From NCBI RefSeq assembly GCF_016236915.1, contig NZ_JAEHOK010000013.1, positions 56,435 through 120,434 on the forward strand: a stretch of DNA of 64,000 nt. Reading direction: 5' to 3'. The notes beneath the pieces are model-generated. The model did no database searches, had not been told where the DNA came from, and saw nothing but the letters and a program-made list of their open reading frames with translations. Source of the DNA: Salegentibacter maritimus. Its GTDB lineage: Bacteria > Bacteroidota > Bacteroidia > Flavobacteriales > Flavobacteriaceae. Positions within the stretch are counted from its first letter, which is position 1. Each line of letters begins with the position of its first letter. Positions 8,922-16,293 of this stretch are shown here, in pieces. Position numbers and translations under genes: made by a program.

Positions 8922-10406
8922 ATGAAAAAAATCTTTACCCCAGTATTTTTACTTGTCTTAATAGCTACGGCCTGGAGCCAAAAAGTTGAAGTTCCTGTAG
9001 ATACAAGTATCACTACCAAACATTCGGTGAACATTAATTCAAAGAATATAGATTATACCGCTACCACCGGAATGCAGCCACTTTGGAATAATGATGGTGA
9101 TCCTATTGCCAGTCTTTTTTATACCTATTACAAAAGAAGTGATATAAAAAATACCGAAAATCGTCCCCTGGTAATTTCATTTAATGGGGGCCCCGGTTCG
9201 GCCTCGGTATGGATGCATATTGCATATACCGGCCCAAGAGTTTTAAAAATTGATGATGAAGGATTTCCTATTCAACCCTACGGAATTAAAGAAAATCCGC
9301 ATTCTATTTTAGATATCGCCGATATCGTTTATGTAAATCCAGTAAATACAGGGTTTTCCCGCCCTATCCCAAATAAGGAAGGAAAGGTCCATAAAGAAAA
9401 ATTCTTTGGCGTAGATGCAGATATTAAATATTTGGCCGAATGGTTAAATACTTTTGTAAGCAGAAATAACCGCTGGTTATCACCAAAATATCTTATTGGA
9501 GAAAGCTATGGCACTACCCGTGTTTCAGGATTGGCCTTAGAGCTGCAAAACAGCCAATGGATGTATCTTAACGGAGTAATTTTAGTTTCTCCAACCGAAT
9601 TGGGAATTAAACGCGACGGGCCAGTAGAAGTTGCCAACAGGCTTCCATATTTCGCAGCCGCTGCATGGTATCACGATGCTTTACCGGCAGAACTTCAAAA
9701 TAAAGAATTAAAAGACTTACTGGAAGAAGTTGAAGATTATACAATTAACGAGTTAACCCCGGTACTTGTAAAAGGAGGATTTACCGAACCTGCAATAAAA
9801 CAAGCTGCCGCCGAAAAAATGGCTTATTATTCCGGAATTTCCAGGGAAGTGATTCTTCAGAATAACCTGGATGTTGGCTATCGTTATTTTTGGAAAGAGT
9901 TAAAAAGAAAAGATGGGGTTACCGTAGGAAGACTGGACTCCAGGTACTTAGGAATAGATGCAAAAGAAGCCGGAGATTCACCAGATTACAATGCTGAGTT
10001 AACTTCGTGGTTACATTCCTTTACACCGGCAATTAACCATTACTTGCGTAATGATCTTAAATTTAAAACCGATCTAAAGTACTATATGTTCGGGCCTGTG
10101 CATCCCTGGGACCGTAGCGGTAACAATACCGGTGAAAATTTAAGGCAGGCCATGGCACAAAACCCAAACCTGGATGTACTGGTACAGGCCGGATACTTTG
10201 ATGGTGCTACCACTTATTTTAATGCCAAGTATACCATGTGGCAATTAGACCCGAGCGGTAAAATGAAAGACCGTTTAAGTTTTAAAGGCTATGAAAGCGG
10301 CCACATGATGTATTTGAGAGCTGAAGATCTTAAAAATGCCAATGAAGATATTCGGGAATTTATAGAAAACAGCCTCCCTGAAGAAGGTGCTCCTGCAAAG
10401 TATTAA
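8922..10406 (+). CDS. Secreted S10-like serine carboxypeptidase
   Basis: The product resembles serine carboxypeptidases of peptidase family S10. A signal peptide covers about residues 1-19 (ends ATAWSQ). The oxyanion-hole motif FNGGPGSASVW lies near residue 85, the nucleophile Ser195 in GESYGTTR, and the likely Asp427 (YFDGATTY) and His461 (SGHMMY) complete the triad. The 494-residue length fits the family. It probably trims peptides in the periplasm or outside the cell. The final 25 bases around the stop codon occur a second time about 640 bases downstream, suggesting a rearrangement just behind this gene. Confidence 0.88.
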   Translation: MKKIFTPVFLLVLIATAWSQKVEVPVDTSITTKHSVNINSKNIDYTATTGMQPLWNNDGDPIASLFYTYYKRSDIKNTENRPLVISFNGGPGSASVWMHIAYTGPRVLKIDDEGFPIQPYGIKENPHSILDIADIVYVNPVNTGFSRPIPNKEGKVHKEKFFGVDADIKYLAEWLNTFVSRNNRWLSPKYLIGESYGTTRVSGLALELQNSQWMYLNGVILVSPTELGIKRDGPVEVANRLPYFAAAAWYHDALPAELQNKELKDLLEEVEDYTINELTPVLVKGGFTEPAIKQAAAEKMAYYSGISREVILQNNLDVGYRYFWKELKRKDGVTVGRLDSRYLGIDAKEAGDSPDYNAELTSWLHSFTPAINHYLRNDLKFKTDLKYYMFGPVHPWDRSGNNTGENLRQAMAQNPNLDVLVQAGYFDGATTYFNAKYTMWQLDPSGKMKDRLSFKGYESGHMMYLRAEDLKNANEDIREFIENSLPEEGAPAKY

Positions 10407-10410
10407 TAAT
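10386..10410 (+). repeat. Direct repeat copy 1, at the 3' end of the carboxypeptidase gene
   Basis: GGTGCTCCTGCAAAGTATTAATAAT covers the last codons, stop codon and four following bases of the S10-like gene. Copy 2 at 11027-11051 differs at a single base. The copies bracket the small lipoprotein gene. Confidence 0.8.
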
Positions 10411-10469
10411 TCTCACGCAACCCTTTTAAGGTATCTACATCTAATAAGTGAAAATCTTGTAAACTTATT

Positions 10470-10970
10470 ATGAAAAGATTATTTTTTATTTTAAATGTTT
10501 TTCTATTAGTATCCTGCTCTTCTGATGATGAAGTTAGGACTAACATAAAAGATGTTGTTGGAGTTTGGGAAAAATCTAGCGATATATCTACGGAAATTTA
10601 TCCCGAACTTGAGGAGGGAAATTATGAATTTGTACTACAGTATAAATTTCTAGAGGATTCCACCTTTGAAAGTTTCTTTTTTGTTAGAAATTCCGACACA
10701 GACAATATTATTGGCTATAGATCTCGTTCTGAAGGTAGTTTCTTTATAGAAAAAAATAGAATGAATTTAAATTATAATCAATACAACTCTAATGTTGAGG
10801 CTTCACAACTTGTTGATAGTGCAGATTTAGTTTTAATTGACCAGGATGTAGATTGGAGCTTTAATTTTTCGGTAAATAAAAATGAATTATTATTCGATTT
10901 TGATCCCTGTGGACCTTACGCAGATTGTATTGGAGAGTTAAAGTTAAAACGGGTAAAAAAGAATCAATAA
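10470..10970 (+). CDS. Small lipoprotein of unknown function
   Basis: I do not recognise a specific family. The 166-residue product starts with MKRLFFILNVFLLVSC, a type II signal with lipobox LVSC (Cys16), followed by an Asp/Glu-containing linker SSDDE that is typical of exported Bacteroidota lipoproteins. The rest is polar and beta-strand-like, with GVWEKSSDI near the start of the mature part and LKRVKKN at the end, faintly like small lipocalin-type lipoproteins. It contains only two Cys after the lipidated one. The gene lies between two near-identical 25-base direct repeats derived from the end of the preceding gene, so it may be a recent arrival. Confidence 0.7.
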   Translation: MKRLFFILNVFLLVSCSSDDEVRTNIKDVVGVWEKSSDISTEIYPELEEGNYEFVLQYKFLEDSTFESFFFVRNSDTDNIIGYRSRSEGSFFIEKNRMNLNYNQYNSNVEASQLVDSADLVLIDQDVDWSFNFSVNKNELLFDFDPCGPYADCIGELKLKRVKKNQ

Positions 10971-11026
10971 AAGAAAAAGCAATTTTTATTGAAACACCAT
11001 CAAAAAATATCCTTGACAGTAAAAAG

Positions 11027-11051
11027 GTGCTCCTGCGAAGTATTAATAATC
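11027..11051 (+). repeat. Direct repeat copy 2, non-coding remnant of the carboxypeptidase 3' end
   Basis: GGTGCTCCTGCGAAGTATTAATAAT matches 10386-10410 at 24 of 25 positions, but here it lies after the lipoprotein gene and is not translated as part of any real gene. Confidence 0.8.
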
Positions 11052-11186
11052 AAGCTGTTTGGGAAGTCTTTAAAACTTGTAATGCTCGTCATTCTGAATT
11101 TATTTCAGAATCTAAGTTGAAATACATATTAGACCCTGAAACGAGTTCAGGGTGACGTTACATTCAAAAGACTTACCAAACAGCTT
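11052..11186. terminator. Bidirectional terminator-like inverted repeat with a large inserted loop
   Basis: AAGCTGTTTGGGAAGTCTTT (11052-11071) pairs with AAAGACTTACCAAACAGCTT (11167-11186) at 19 of 20 positions. It lies between the rightward lipoprotein gene and leftward thrC, with A-rich and T-rich flanks, as expected of a shared terminator. The loop is 95 bases, far larger than normal, because a repeat-like element occupies it. Confidence 0.6.
11087..11157. repeat. REP-like double-hairpin element
   Basis: The segment starts with CGTCA and ends with TGACG. Inside are two hairpins: ATTCTGAA with TTCAGAAT, and ACCCTGAA with TTCAGGGT. Such GTCATTCTGAA / TTCAGGGTGAC elements are dispersed between genes in many Bacteroidota genomes (general knowledge; copy number here cannot be checked). 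It is inserted in the loop of the 11052-11186 inverted repeat. Confidence 0.7.
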
Positions 11187-11196
11187 TTACTTTATA

Positions 11197-12492
11197 CTAT
11201 TGCATCAAATACTCCTTCAATTCAGCATAATTTGAAATCTCTATAGACTTTTTCTCTTTTTGCATCACCTCTCTAATCGATGCGGGAATTTCTACCTTCT
11301 CTCCTATTACCTCTTCTACCGTTTCAAGAAATTTAACCGGGTGTGCAGTTTCCAGGAAAACACCATAATACTCAGGGTTTTCAGCTAAAAACTCCTGGAG
11401 TCCCAAATATCCAACCGCACCGTGAGGATCCATCGTATAATCATAGTTATTTTTAACCGCTTTAATTGCCTTTCGCGTTTCTTTATCTGAATAACTGAAA
11501 GAAGAAAGTTGTTGTGATAGCGAATCAAATTTATTTTCAAACAATTCCAGTATCCGTACAAAATTACTGGGATTTCCAACATCCATCGCGTTAGAGATGG
11601 TTTGTACGCTTGGTTTTGGAGCGTATTCTCTAGATTGCAAATAGCGCGTCACCACATTATTTTCGTTATTGGCAGCGATAAAATGAGCTATGGGCAAGCC
11701 CATCTTTTTAGCCAGCATCCCGGCACAAATATTCCCAAAGTTCCCACTGGGCACCGAGAAAGCCAGTTTCTTATCTTTTCCTGCTAATTGTTTATACGCG
11801 AAAAAGTAGTAGAACATTTGCGGTAACCAACGAGCTACATTTATAGAATTCGCCGAAGTTAATGGTCGTTTTGCACTTATTTCCTCATCGGAAAAAGCTT
11901 TTTTCACCATATCCTGGCAATCGTCAAAATTGCCATTTACTTCCAGAGCTGTAATATTTTGTCCTAAAGTTGTAAGTTGTTTTTCCTGAATTTCACTAAC
12001 TTTTCCTTTAGGATATAAAATCACCACATCTATACCTTCTACTCCTAAAAATCCGTTGGCCACTGCCCCACCGGTATCGCCCGAAGTAGCTACCAAAACG
12101 GTAATTTTACACAGGTTTCCTTTTTTCACAAAATACCCAAGACAACCGGCCATAAACCCGGCCCCTACATCTTTAAAAGCCAGGGTTGGACCGTGAAAAA
12201 GCTCCAGGGTACCGGTATTTTCAGAAACTGGTACCACCGGAAAGTCAAAATCCAATGTCTTGCTTAAAATACTGCGTAAGCCATCTTCATCAATTTCATT
12301 GCCCACAAAAGTTTTTATAGCTTTATAAGCAATTTCCTCTTTAGAAAGTTTATCCAAATTTTGAAAAAACTCTTTGGATAAAACTGGAATTTCTTCGGGA
12401 AAATAGAGCGCTTTTCCAGGCGCCAGGCCTTTAACCACAGCACTTTCAAAAGAAACTTTATGATTTTTATCGTTTAAACTAAAATATTTCAT
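11197..12492 (-). CDS. thrC: Threonine synthase
   Basis: This PLP enzyme converts O-phosphohomoserine to threonine, the last step of the pathway. The 431 residues contain the PLP-binding Lys in HGPTLAFKDVGAGFM, the VATSGDTGGAVANGF phosphate/PLP cradle and SVPSGNFGNICAG, all typical of the bacterial ThrC type of about 430 residues. It is the third gene of the leftward thrA-thrB-thrC operon, 91 bases after thrB. Transcription probably ends in the inverted repeat beyond its stop codon. Confidence 0.96.
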   Translation of the reverse strand: MKYFSLNDKNHKVSFESAVVKGLAPGKALYFPEEIPVLSKEFFQNLDKLSKEEIAYKAIKTFVGNEIDEDGLRSILSKTLDFDFPVVPVSENTGTLELFHGPTLAFKDVGAGFMAGCLGYFVKKGNLCKITVLVATSGDTGGAVANGFLGVEGIDVVILYPKGKVSEIQEKQLTTLGQNITALEVNGNFDDCQDMVKKAFSDEEISAKRPLTSANSINVARWLPQMFYYFFAYKQLAGKDKKLAFSVPSGNFGNICAGMLAKKMGLPIAHFIAANNENNVVTRYLQSREYAPKPSVQTISNAMDVGNPSNFVRILELFENKFDSLSQQLSSFSYSDKETRKAIKAVKNNYDYTMDPHGAVGYLGLQEFLAENPEYYGVFLETAHPVKFLETVEEVIGEKVEIPASIREVMQKEKKSIEISNYAELKEYLMQ

Positions 12493-12583
12493 CTATATAT
12501 TATTTAAGCCAAAATTAGTACTGAACACAGCTCAAAAATGGAAGCCTGTTTCATTCTAATTATTGGGTTTAGCATTTTAAATT

Positions 12584-13510
12584 TCAATCGGATACTATTT
12601 TTATTCCTTCCGCATTAATTTTAGACAGGTGTAGATCAAAATCAATATTTTTATCCTGGTAAAACTCCTGAAATTCAGATTTTAGCTTTTGAGCGACAAC
12701 ATCTCCTTTACACATGGCAAAAACCGAAGGTCCCGAACCTGAAATGCCAAACCCCAGGGCTCCGTTTGCTATAGCTAAAGCTTTAAGCTCGTCGAAATAG
12801 GGAATTAATATAGAGCGTACTGGCTCTATAATCTCGTCTTTTAAACTTCTTCCAAATAGTTCATAATCCTTAGTGTATAGTGCACTTACCAACGCGCCCA
12901 GGTTTCCCCATTGATTAATCGCCTTAGTCAATGCCACATTCTGCCTAATAATTGAACGAGAATCTTTTGTTTTTAGCTCGATTAAAGGATGCAAGACCAA
13001 TATTCGGAATTCTGGTAAACTCGGTAAACTCAATATTTCTAAAGGCTCGTAACTTCTTACCAGGCTAAAATTGCCCAGTAAAGCCGGGGCCACATTATCG
13101 GCGTGCGCATTTCCGCTGGCAAGACGTTCCCCTTCCATAGCAAATTTTATCAATTGATTTGTGGAAAAAGGTTCTCCCAAGAGTTTATTGATTCCAAAAA
13201 CAGCACCGGCAGCACTAGCTGCGCTACTACCAATTCCGCTGCCTGCCTTAATATTCTTTTTTATTTCTATATCAAAACCCTGTTTTTCACCTAATTCATC
13301 TAGTAAAGCTTTGGCAGCAACACCTGCTACATTCTTATCTACTTCCAATGGCAAGTCCTGCCCGGTAATTTTGGGTATTCTAAGCTTTTGTTCTGAATTC
13401 TTAGAAATAAGCATTTCATCGCCCACTCCGTCTAAACAACATCCAAGTACGTCAAATCCGCAAGAAAGATTGGCCACAGTTGCCGGGGCAAAAAGTTTTA
13501 TCTTATCCAT
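12584..13510 (-). CDS. thrB: Homoserine kinase
   Basis: A GHMP-family kinase that phosphorylates homoserine with ATP. The N terminus has LFAPATVANLSCGFDVLGC, the glycine-rich ATP loop is KAGSGIGSSAASAAGAVFG, and the C-terminal GHMP motif is LGFGISGSGPSVFAM. Its 308 residues match the family. It starts four bases after the thrA stop codon, so the two are almost certainly translated from one transcript, and thrC follows. Confidence 0.96.
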   Translation of the reverse strand: MDKIKLFAPATVANLSCGFDVLGCCLDGVGDEMLISKNSEQKLRIPKITGQDLPLEVDKNVAGVAAKALLDELGEKQGFDIEIKKNIKAGSGIGSSAASAAGAVFGINKLLGEPFSTNQLIKFAMEGERLASGNAHADNVAPALLGNFSLVRSYEPLEILSLPSLPEFRILVLHPLIELKTKDSRSIIRQNVALTKAINQWGNLGALVSALYTKDYELFGRSLKDEIIEPVRSILIPYFDELKALAIANGALGFGISGSGPSVFAMCKGDVVAQKLKSEFQEFYQDKNIDFDLHLSKINAEGIKIVSD

Positions 13511-13514
13511 AAGC

Positions 13515-15962
13515 CTACTTTTTTCCTATTCTTATTACATCGGCAAAAATCCCTGACGCCGTAACCTCAGCTCCTGCCCCGGCACCTTTTACAATTAAAG
13601 GTTGCTCTGGATACCTTTCGGTAAAGAACAATACTATATTATCGCTCCCGCTTAAGTTATAAAAAGGATGCTCTGAGCCTACCGATTGTAAACCTACCAC
13701 GGCTTTTCCATCTTCTAATTGGGCGACATATTTAAGTTGTTCAGCTTTTTCTTCCGCCGACTTATATATTTCCTGAAATTTTGGTTCATCTTTCTGTAGC
13801 AATTCAAAAAAGTCGTCATTATTAGTGGTGGCCAAACTTTCTTCCGATAAAAAATCTTCGCTTTCAATATCTTCCAGTTCCATCTCATAACCACATTCCC
13901 GGGCTAGAATCAAGATTTTACGGGCTACATCTACCCCACTCAAATCAATTTTAGGATCGGGTTCGGTATAGCCTTCTTTCATGGCCATTTCTACGGTTTT
14001 ATAAAAAGGCTCTTTGGCTTTATAAGTATTAAAAACAAAGTTTAAACTACCGGAAAGTACTGCCTGAATTTTGGTGATTCTATCTCCGGAAGCGACCAGG
14101 TTTTTAAGGGTGTCTATAATTGGCAATCCCGCACCAACATTGGTTTCATATAAAAATGATGCGCCATATTCCCGAGCCAGGTTTTGTAATTCGAGGTAAT
14201 TTTCAAAACTATCTGCACAGGCAATTTTATTGCAGGTTACCACAGAAACCGAATTAGCCAGATATTCTTTATACCAGGCAGAAATATCGGCACTTGCAGT
14301 GTTATCTACAAAAATGCTGTTGCGTAGGTTAAAAGTGTTCACTTTTTTGAAAAATTCAGCTTTATCGGCTTTTTCTCCATTTTCCAAGACTTTTTCCCAA
14401 TTATCCAGGTCAATTCCATTTTCATCAAAAAGCATTTTTTTTGAGTTTGATAATCCGTGTACGCGAACTTTCAACCTTAAATTTTCCAAAAGAAATTGTT
14501 CCTGCTTCTTTAACTGCCCCAGTAGTTTACTACCCACATTACCCACACCGGTTATAAATAGATTTAATTCTTTAGAGGGTACTTCAAAGAACTGTTCGTG
14601 CAGGGTATTTAGCGCTTTTTTCACATCTTTTTTGGCTATTACAGCTGAAATATTTCGCTCTGAAGAGCCCTGGGCAATGGCGCGAATATTAATATTATTA
14701 TTTCCTAATGCACTAAACATTTTACCACTTAAGCCATGATGACTTTTCATTCTGTCACCAACCAACGCAATAATGGCTACATTTTCTTCAATTGTTACCG
14801 GCTTAATTTTTTTATACTGAATTTCAACCTCAAAAGCTTCGTCTATTGCTTCCTTTGCAAATTGAGCTTCATCGTCTTTTACCGCAATACAAATACTATG
14901 TTCTGAAGAAGCCTGGGTAATTAAAACCACATTTATATTTTCCTGAAATAAAACTTCAAAAAAGCGTTTGGAAAAGCCCGGAATGCCCACCATACCACTT
15001 CCTTCTATATTGAGTAGTTTTATGGAATCTATATGGGTAATTCCGGTAACCCAGCGAAAGTTCTTTTCGGAAGATCTGGAAATTAAAGTTCCATCTTCAT
15101 CGGGCTTAAAAGTATTTTTAATACGGATACTAATTTGTTTATCCAACAAAGGCTGTAAAGTTGGCGGGTATAGCACTTTAGCCCCAAAATGTGATAATTC
15201 CATCGCTTCCTGATAAGAAATATCTTTTAACGGATAAGCGTGCGGTACAATTTGAGGGTTTGCCGTGTACATCCCGTTCACATCGGTATAAATATCTACT
15301 TCTTTTACCGCTAAAGCACCACCAAACAAGGCTGCGGTAAAGTCTGATCCGCCTCGACCAAGAGTACTGGGAACTCCCTGTTCATTTCGGGAAACAAAGC
15401 CCGGAACAATATACAATGAGGCCTCATTTTCGTTAAAATAGTGCTCGATATTAGTATAGGTTAGTTGATAATTTACCTGTACTTTCTCGTTGGTGTTTTT
15501 GCAAACAATTAATTCCCGGGAATCTACATATTGGGAGTTAATTCCTAAATTTTTAAAATATTCAGCAATAATTATCGAGGATAAAATCTCCCCAAATCCA
15601 GACACTACGTGGCGGGTTTTATTGGAAAGCTCGTTAAGTAAGTACACACCCTCATATAAGGTTTCCAACCTATTAAGCTCGGTTTTTACTTTACTTAAAA
15701 TACTACTTTGAGCCTGTACAGGAATTAATTCTTTTACTGCTTGAAGGTGACGTTTTTCATTTTCCAGTAGTAAATCTTTATAAGATGGATCTTCTTTGGA
15801 AGCCAAATCTGCCATTTTAAGCAAATTGTTGGTTACCCCACCAAAGGCAGAAAAAACTACCAGCGTTTTATCTTTTTTTAAATGTTTTTGAACTGTTTTA
15901 GCTACAAGTTTTATGCGTTCTGGAGATGCCAAAGAGCTACCTCCGAATTTAAGGACTTTCAT
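13515..15962 (-). CDS. thrA: Bifunctional aspartokinase / homoserine dehydrogenase
   Basis: The 815-residue fusion catalyses the first and third steps from aspartate to homoserine. The aspartokinase part (about 1-290) starts with VLKFGGSSLA and includes TLGRGGSDFTAALFG and EVDIYTDVNGMYTANP. Two ACT-like regulatory segments follow at about 310-460 (for example LNIEGSGMVGIPG and IALVGDRMK). The homoserine dehydrogenase domain runs from about 465 with LFITGVGNVGSKLL, VTCNKIA and GAGLPIIDTLKNL, and ends with GAGAGAEVTASGIFADV. It is the first structural gene of the operon, 70 bases downstream of a Thr/Ile-rich leader peptide that probably controls it by attenuation; feedback through the ACT domains is expected from the family. 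Confidence 0.97.
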   Translation of the reverse strand: MKVLKFGGSSLASPERIKLVAKTVQKHLKKDKTLVVFSAFGGVTNNLLKMADLASKEDPSYKDLLLENEKRHLQAVKELIPVQAQSSILSKVKTELNRLETLYEGVYLLNELSNKTRHVVSGFGEILSSIIIAEYFKNLGINSQYVDSRELIVCKNTNEKVQVNYQLTYTNIEHYFNENEASLYIVPGFVSRNEQGVPSTLGRGGSDFTAALFGGALAVKEVDIYTDVNGMYTANPQIVPHAYPLKDISYQEAMELSHFGAKVLYPPTLQPLLDKQISIRIKNTFKPDEDGTLISRSSEKNFRWVTGITHIDSIKLLNIEGSGMVGIPGFSKRFFEVLFQENINVVLITQASSEHSICIAVKDDEAQFAKEAIDEAFEVEIQYKKIKPVTIEENVAIIALVGDRMKSHHGLSGKMFSALGNNNINIRAIAQGSSERNISAVIAKKDVKKALNTLHEQFFEVPSKELNLFITGVGNVGSKLLGQLKKQEQFLLENLRLKVRVHGLSNSKKMLFDENGIDLDNWEKVLENGEKADKAEFFKKVNTFNLRNSIFVDNTASADISAWYKEYLANSVSVVTCNKIACADSFENYLELQNLAREYGASFLYETNVGAGLPIIDTLKNLVASGDRITKIQAVLSGSLNFVFNTYKAKEPFYKTVEMAMKEGYTEPDPKIDLSGVDVARKILILARECGYEMELEDIESEDFLSEESLATTNNDDFFELLQKDEPKFQEIYKSAEEKAEQLKYVAQLEDGKAVVGLQSVGSEHPFYNLSGSDNIVLFFTERYPEQPLIVKGAGAGAEVTASGIFADVIRIGKK

Positions 15963-15997
15963 AAGTCAAGATGGTTAAATTAGAATGATTGTGTTTT

Positions 15998-16050
15998 AAA
16001 AAAACAGGTGTATACCGAAGCGCTATGTAGAATTATACCCCAAAAGGGGT
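15998..16050 (-). promoter_or_regulatory. Putative thr attenuator: competing hairpins and T run
   Basis: On the transcript strand ACCCC-TTTT-GGGGT (16050-16037) forms a compact hairpin overlapping the last five leader codons. The same GGGG tract, within GGGGTATA (16041-16034), can instead pair with TATACACC (16014-16007; 7 of 8 positions), which is followed by TG and seven T residues (16004-15998). The two structures exclude each other, as expected for an antiterminator and a terminator. The sharing of bases is seen directly; the mechanism is inferred. Confidence 0.55.
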
Positions 16051-16134
16051 AATACGAATAATTGTCATACCACCAATGCTCAAGCCAGGAATGCTTGCTG
16101 CAATATTGAAAAGTATGTTTTTTGTGGTCTTCAT
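16033..16134 (-). CDS. Threonine-operon leader peptide (33 codons)
   Basis: This short reading frame begins with ATG at 16134 and ends with TAA at 16033-16035, just upstream of thrA. The peptide starts MKTTKN and ends MTIIRITPFGV. It holds seven Ile and four Thr codons in 33, with the densest run (Thr24, Ile25, Ile26, Ile28, Thr29) immediately before and inside the hairpin at 16037-16050. The predicted promoter puts its start codon about 15 bases after the transcription start. The layout matches leader peptides such as thrL of enterobacteria, where stalling at Thr or Ile codons allows read-through into thrABC. No homologue search was possible. Confidence 0.65.
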   Translation of the reverse strand: MKTTKNILFNIAASIPGLSIGGMTIIRITPFGV

Positions 16135-16154
16135 CTATGACTTTATTCTGTTGT

Positions 16155-16185
16155 TAAAAGTATATATTTTAATGGGTAACACAAA
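16155..16185 (-). promoter_or_regulatory. Bacteroidota-type promoter of the thr leader and thrABC
   Basis: On the minus strand TTTG (16185-16182) is followed after exactly 19 bases by TACTTTTA (16162-16155), one base from the Bacteroidota -7 consensus TAnnTTTG. Transcription would start near 16150, about 15 bases before the leader ATG. Confidence 0.55.
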
Positions 16186-16233
16186 TAAAATTTAGCATTT
16201 GAGGAAAGAATTATGAATTTCCTTCTATATCAC

Positions 16234-16270
16234 AAAAAAAATTCCCCGATTATTAAAATAACCGGGGAAT
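16234..16270 (-). terminator. Intrinsic terminator of the MoxR-type ATPase gene
   Basis: On the minus strand ATTCCCCGGTTATT pairs with AATAATCGGGGAAT (a single wobble) around a very small loop, then seven to eight T residues follow. It lies 24 bases after the stop codon of the leftward ATPase gene and insulates the thr promoter. Confidence 0.92.
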
Positions 16271-16293
16271 CATCTTCTTGAATTATCAAATAA

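Noticed and set aside
10925..11155. A 76-codon open frame overlapping the lipoprotein end and the repeat region
   Set aside because: It runs through the direct repeat, inverted repeat and REP-like element, has no family features and starts inside the lipoprotein gene.
14230..14739. A 169-codon frame antisense to thrA, and similar long antisense frames (for example 34687-35118)
   Set aside because: These lie wholly opposite strongly supported genes and their sequences show no domain; they follow from codon bias of the real gene.
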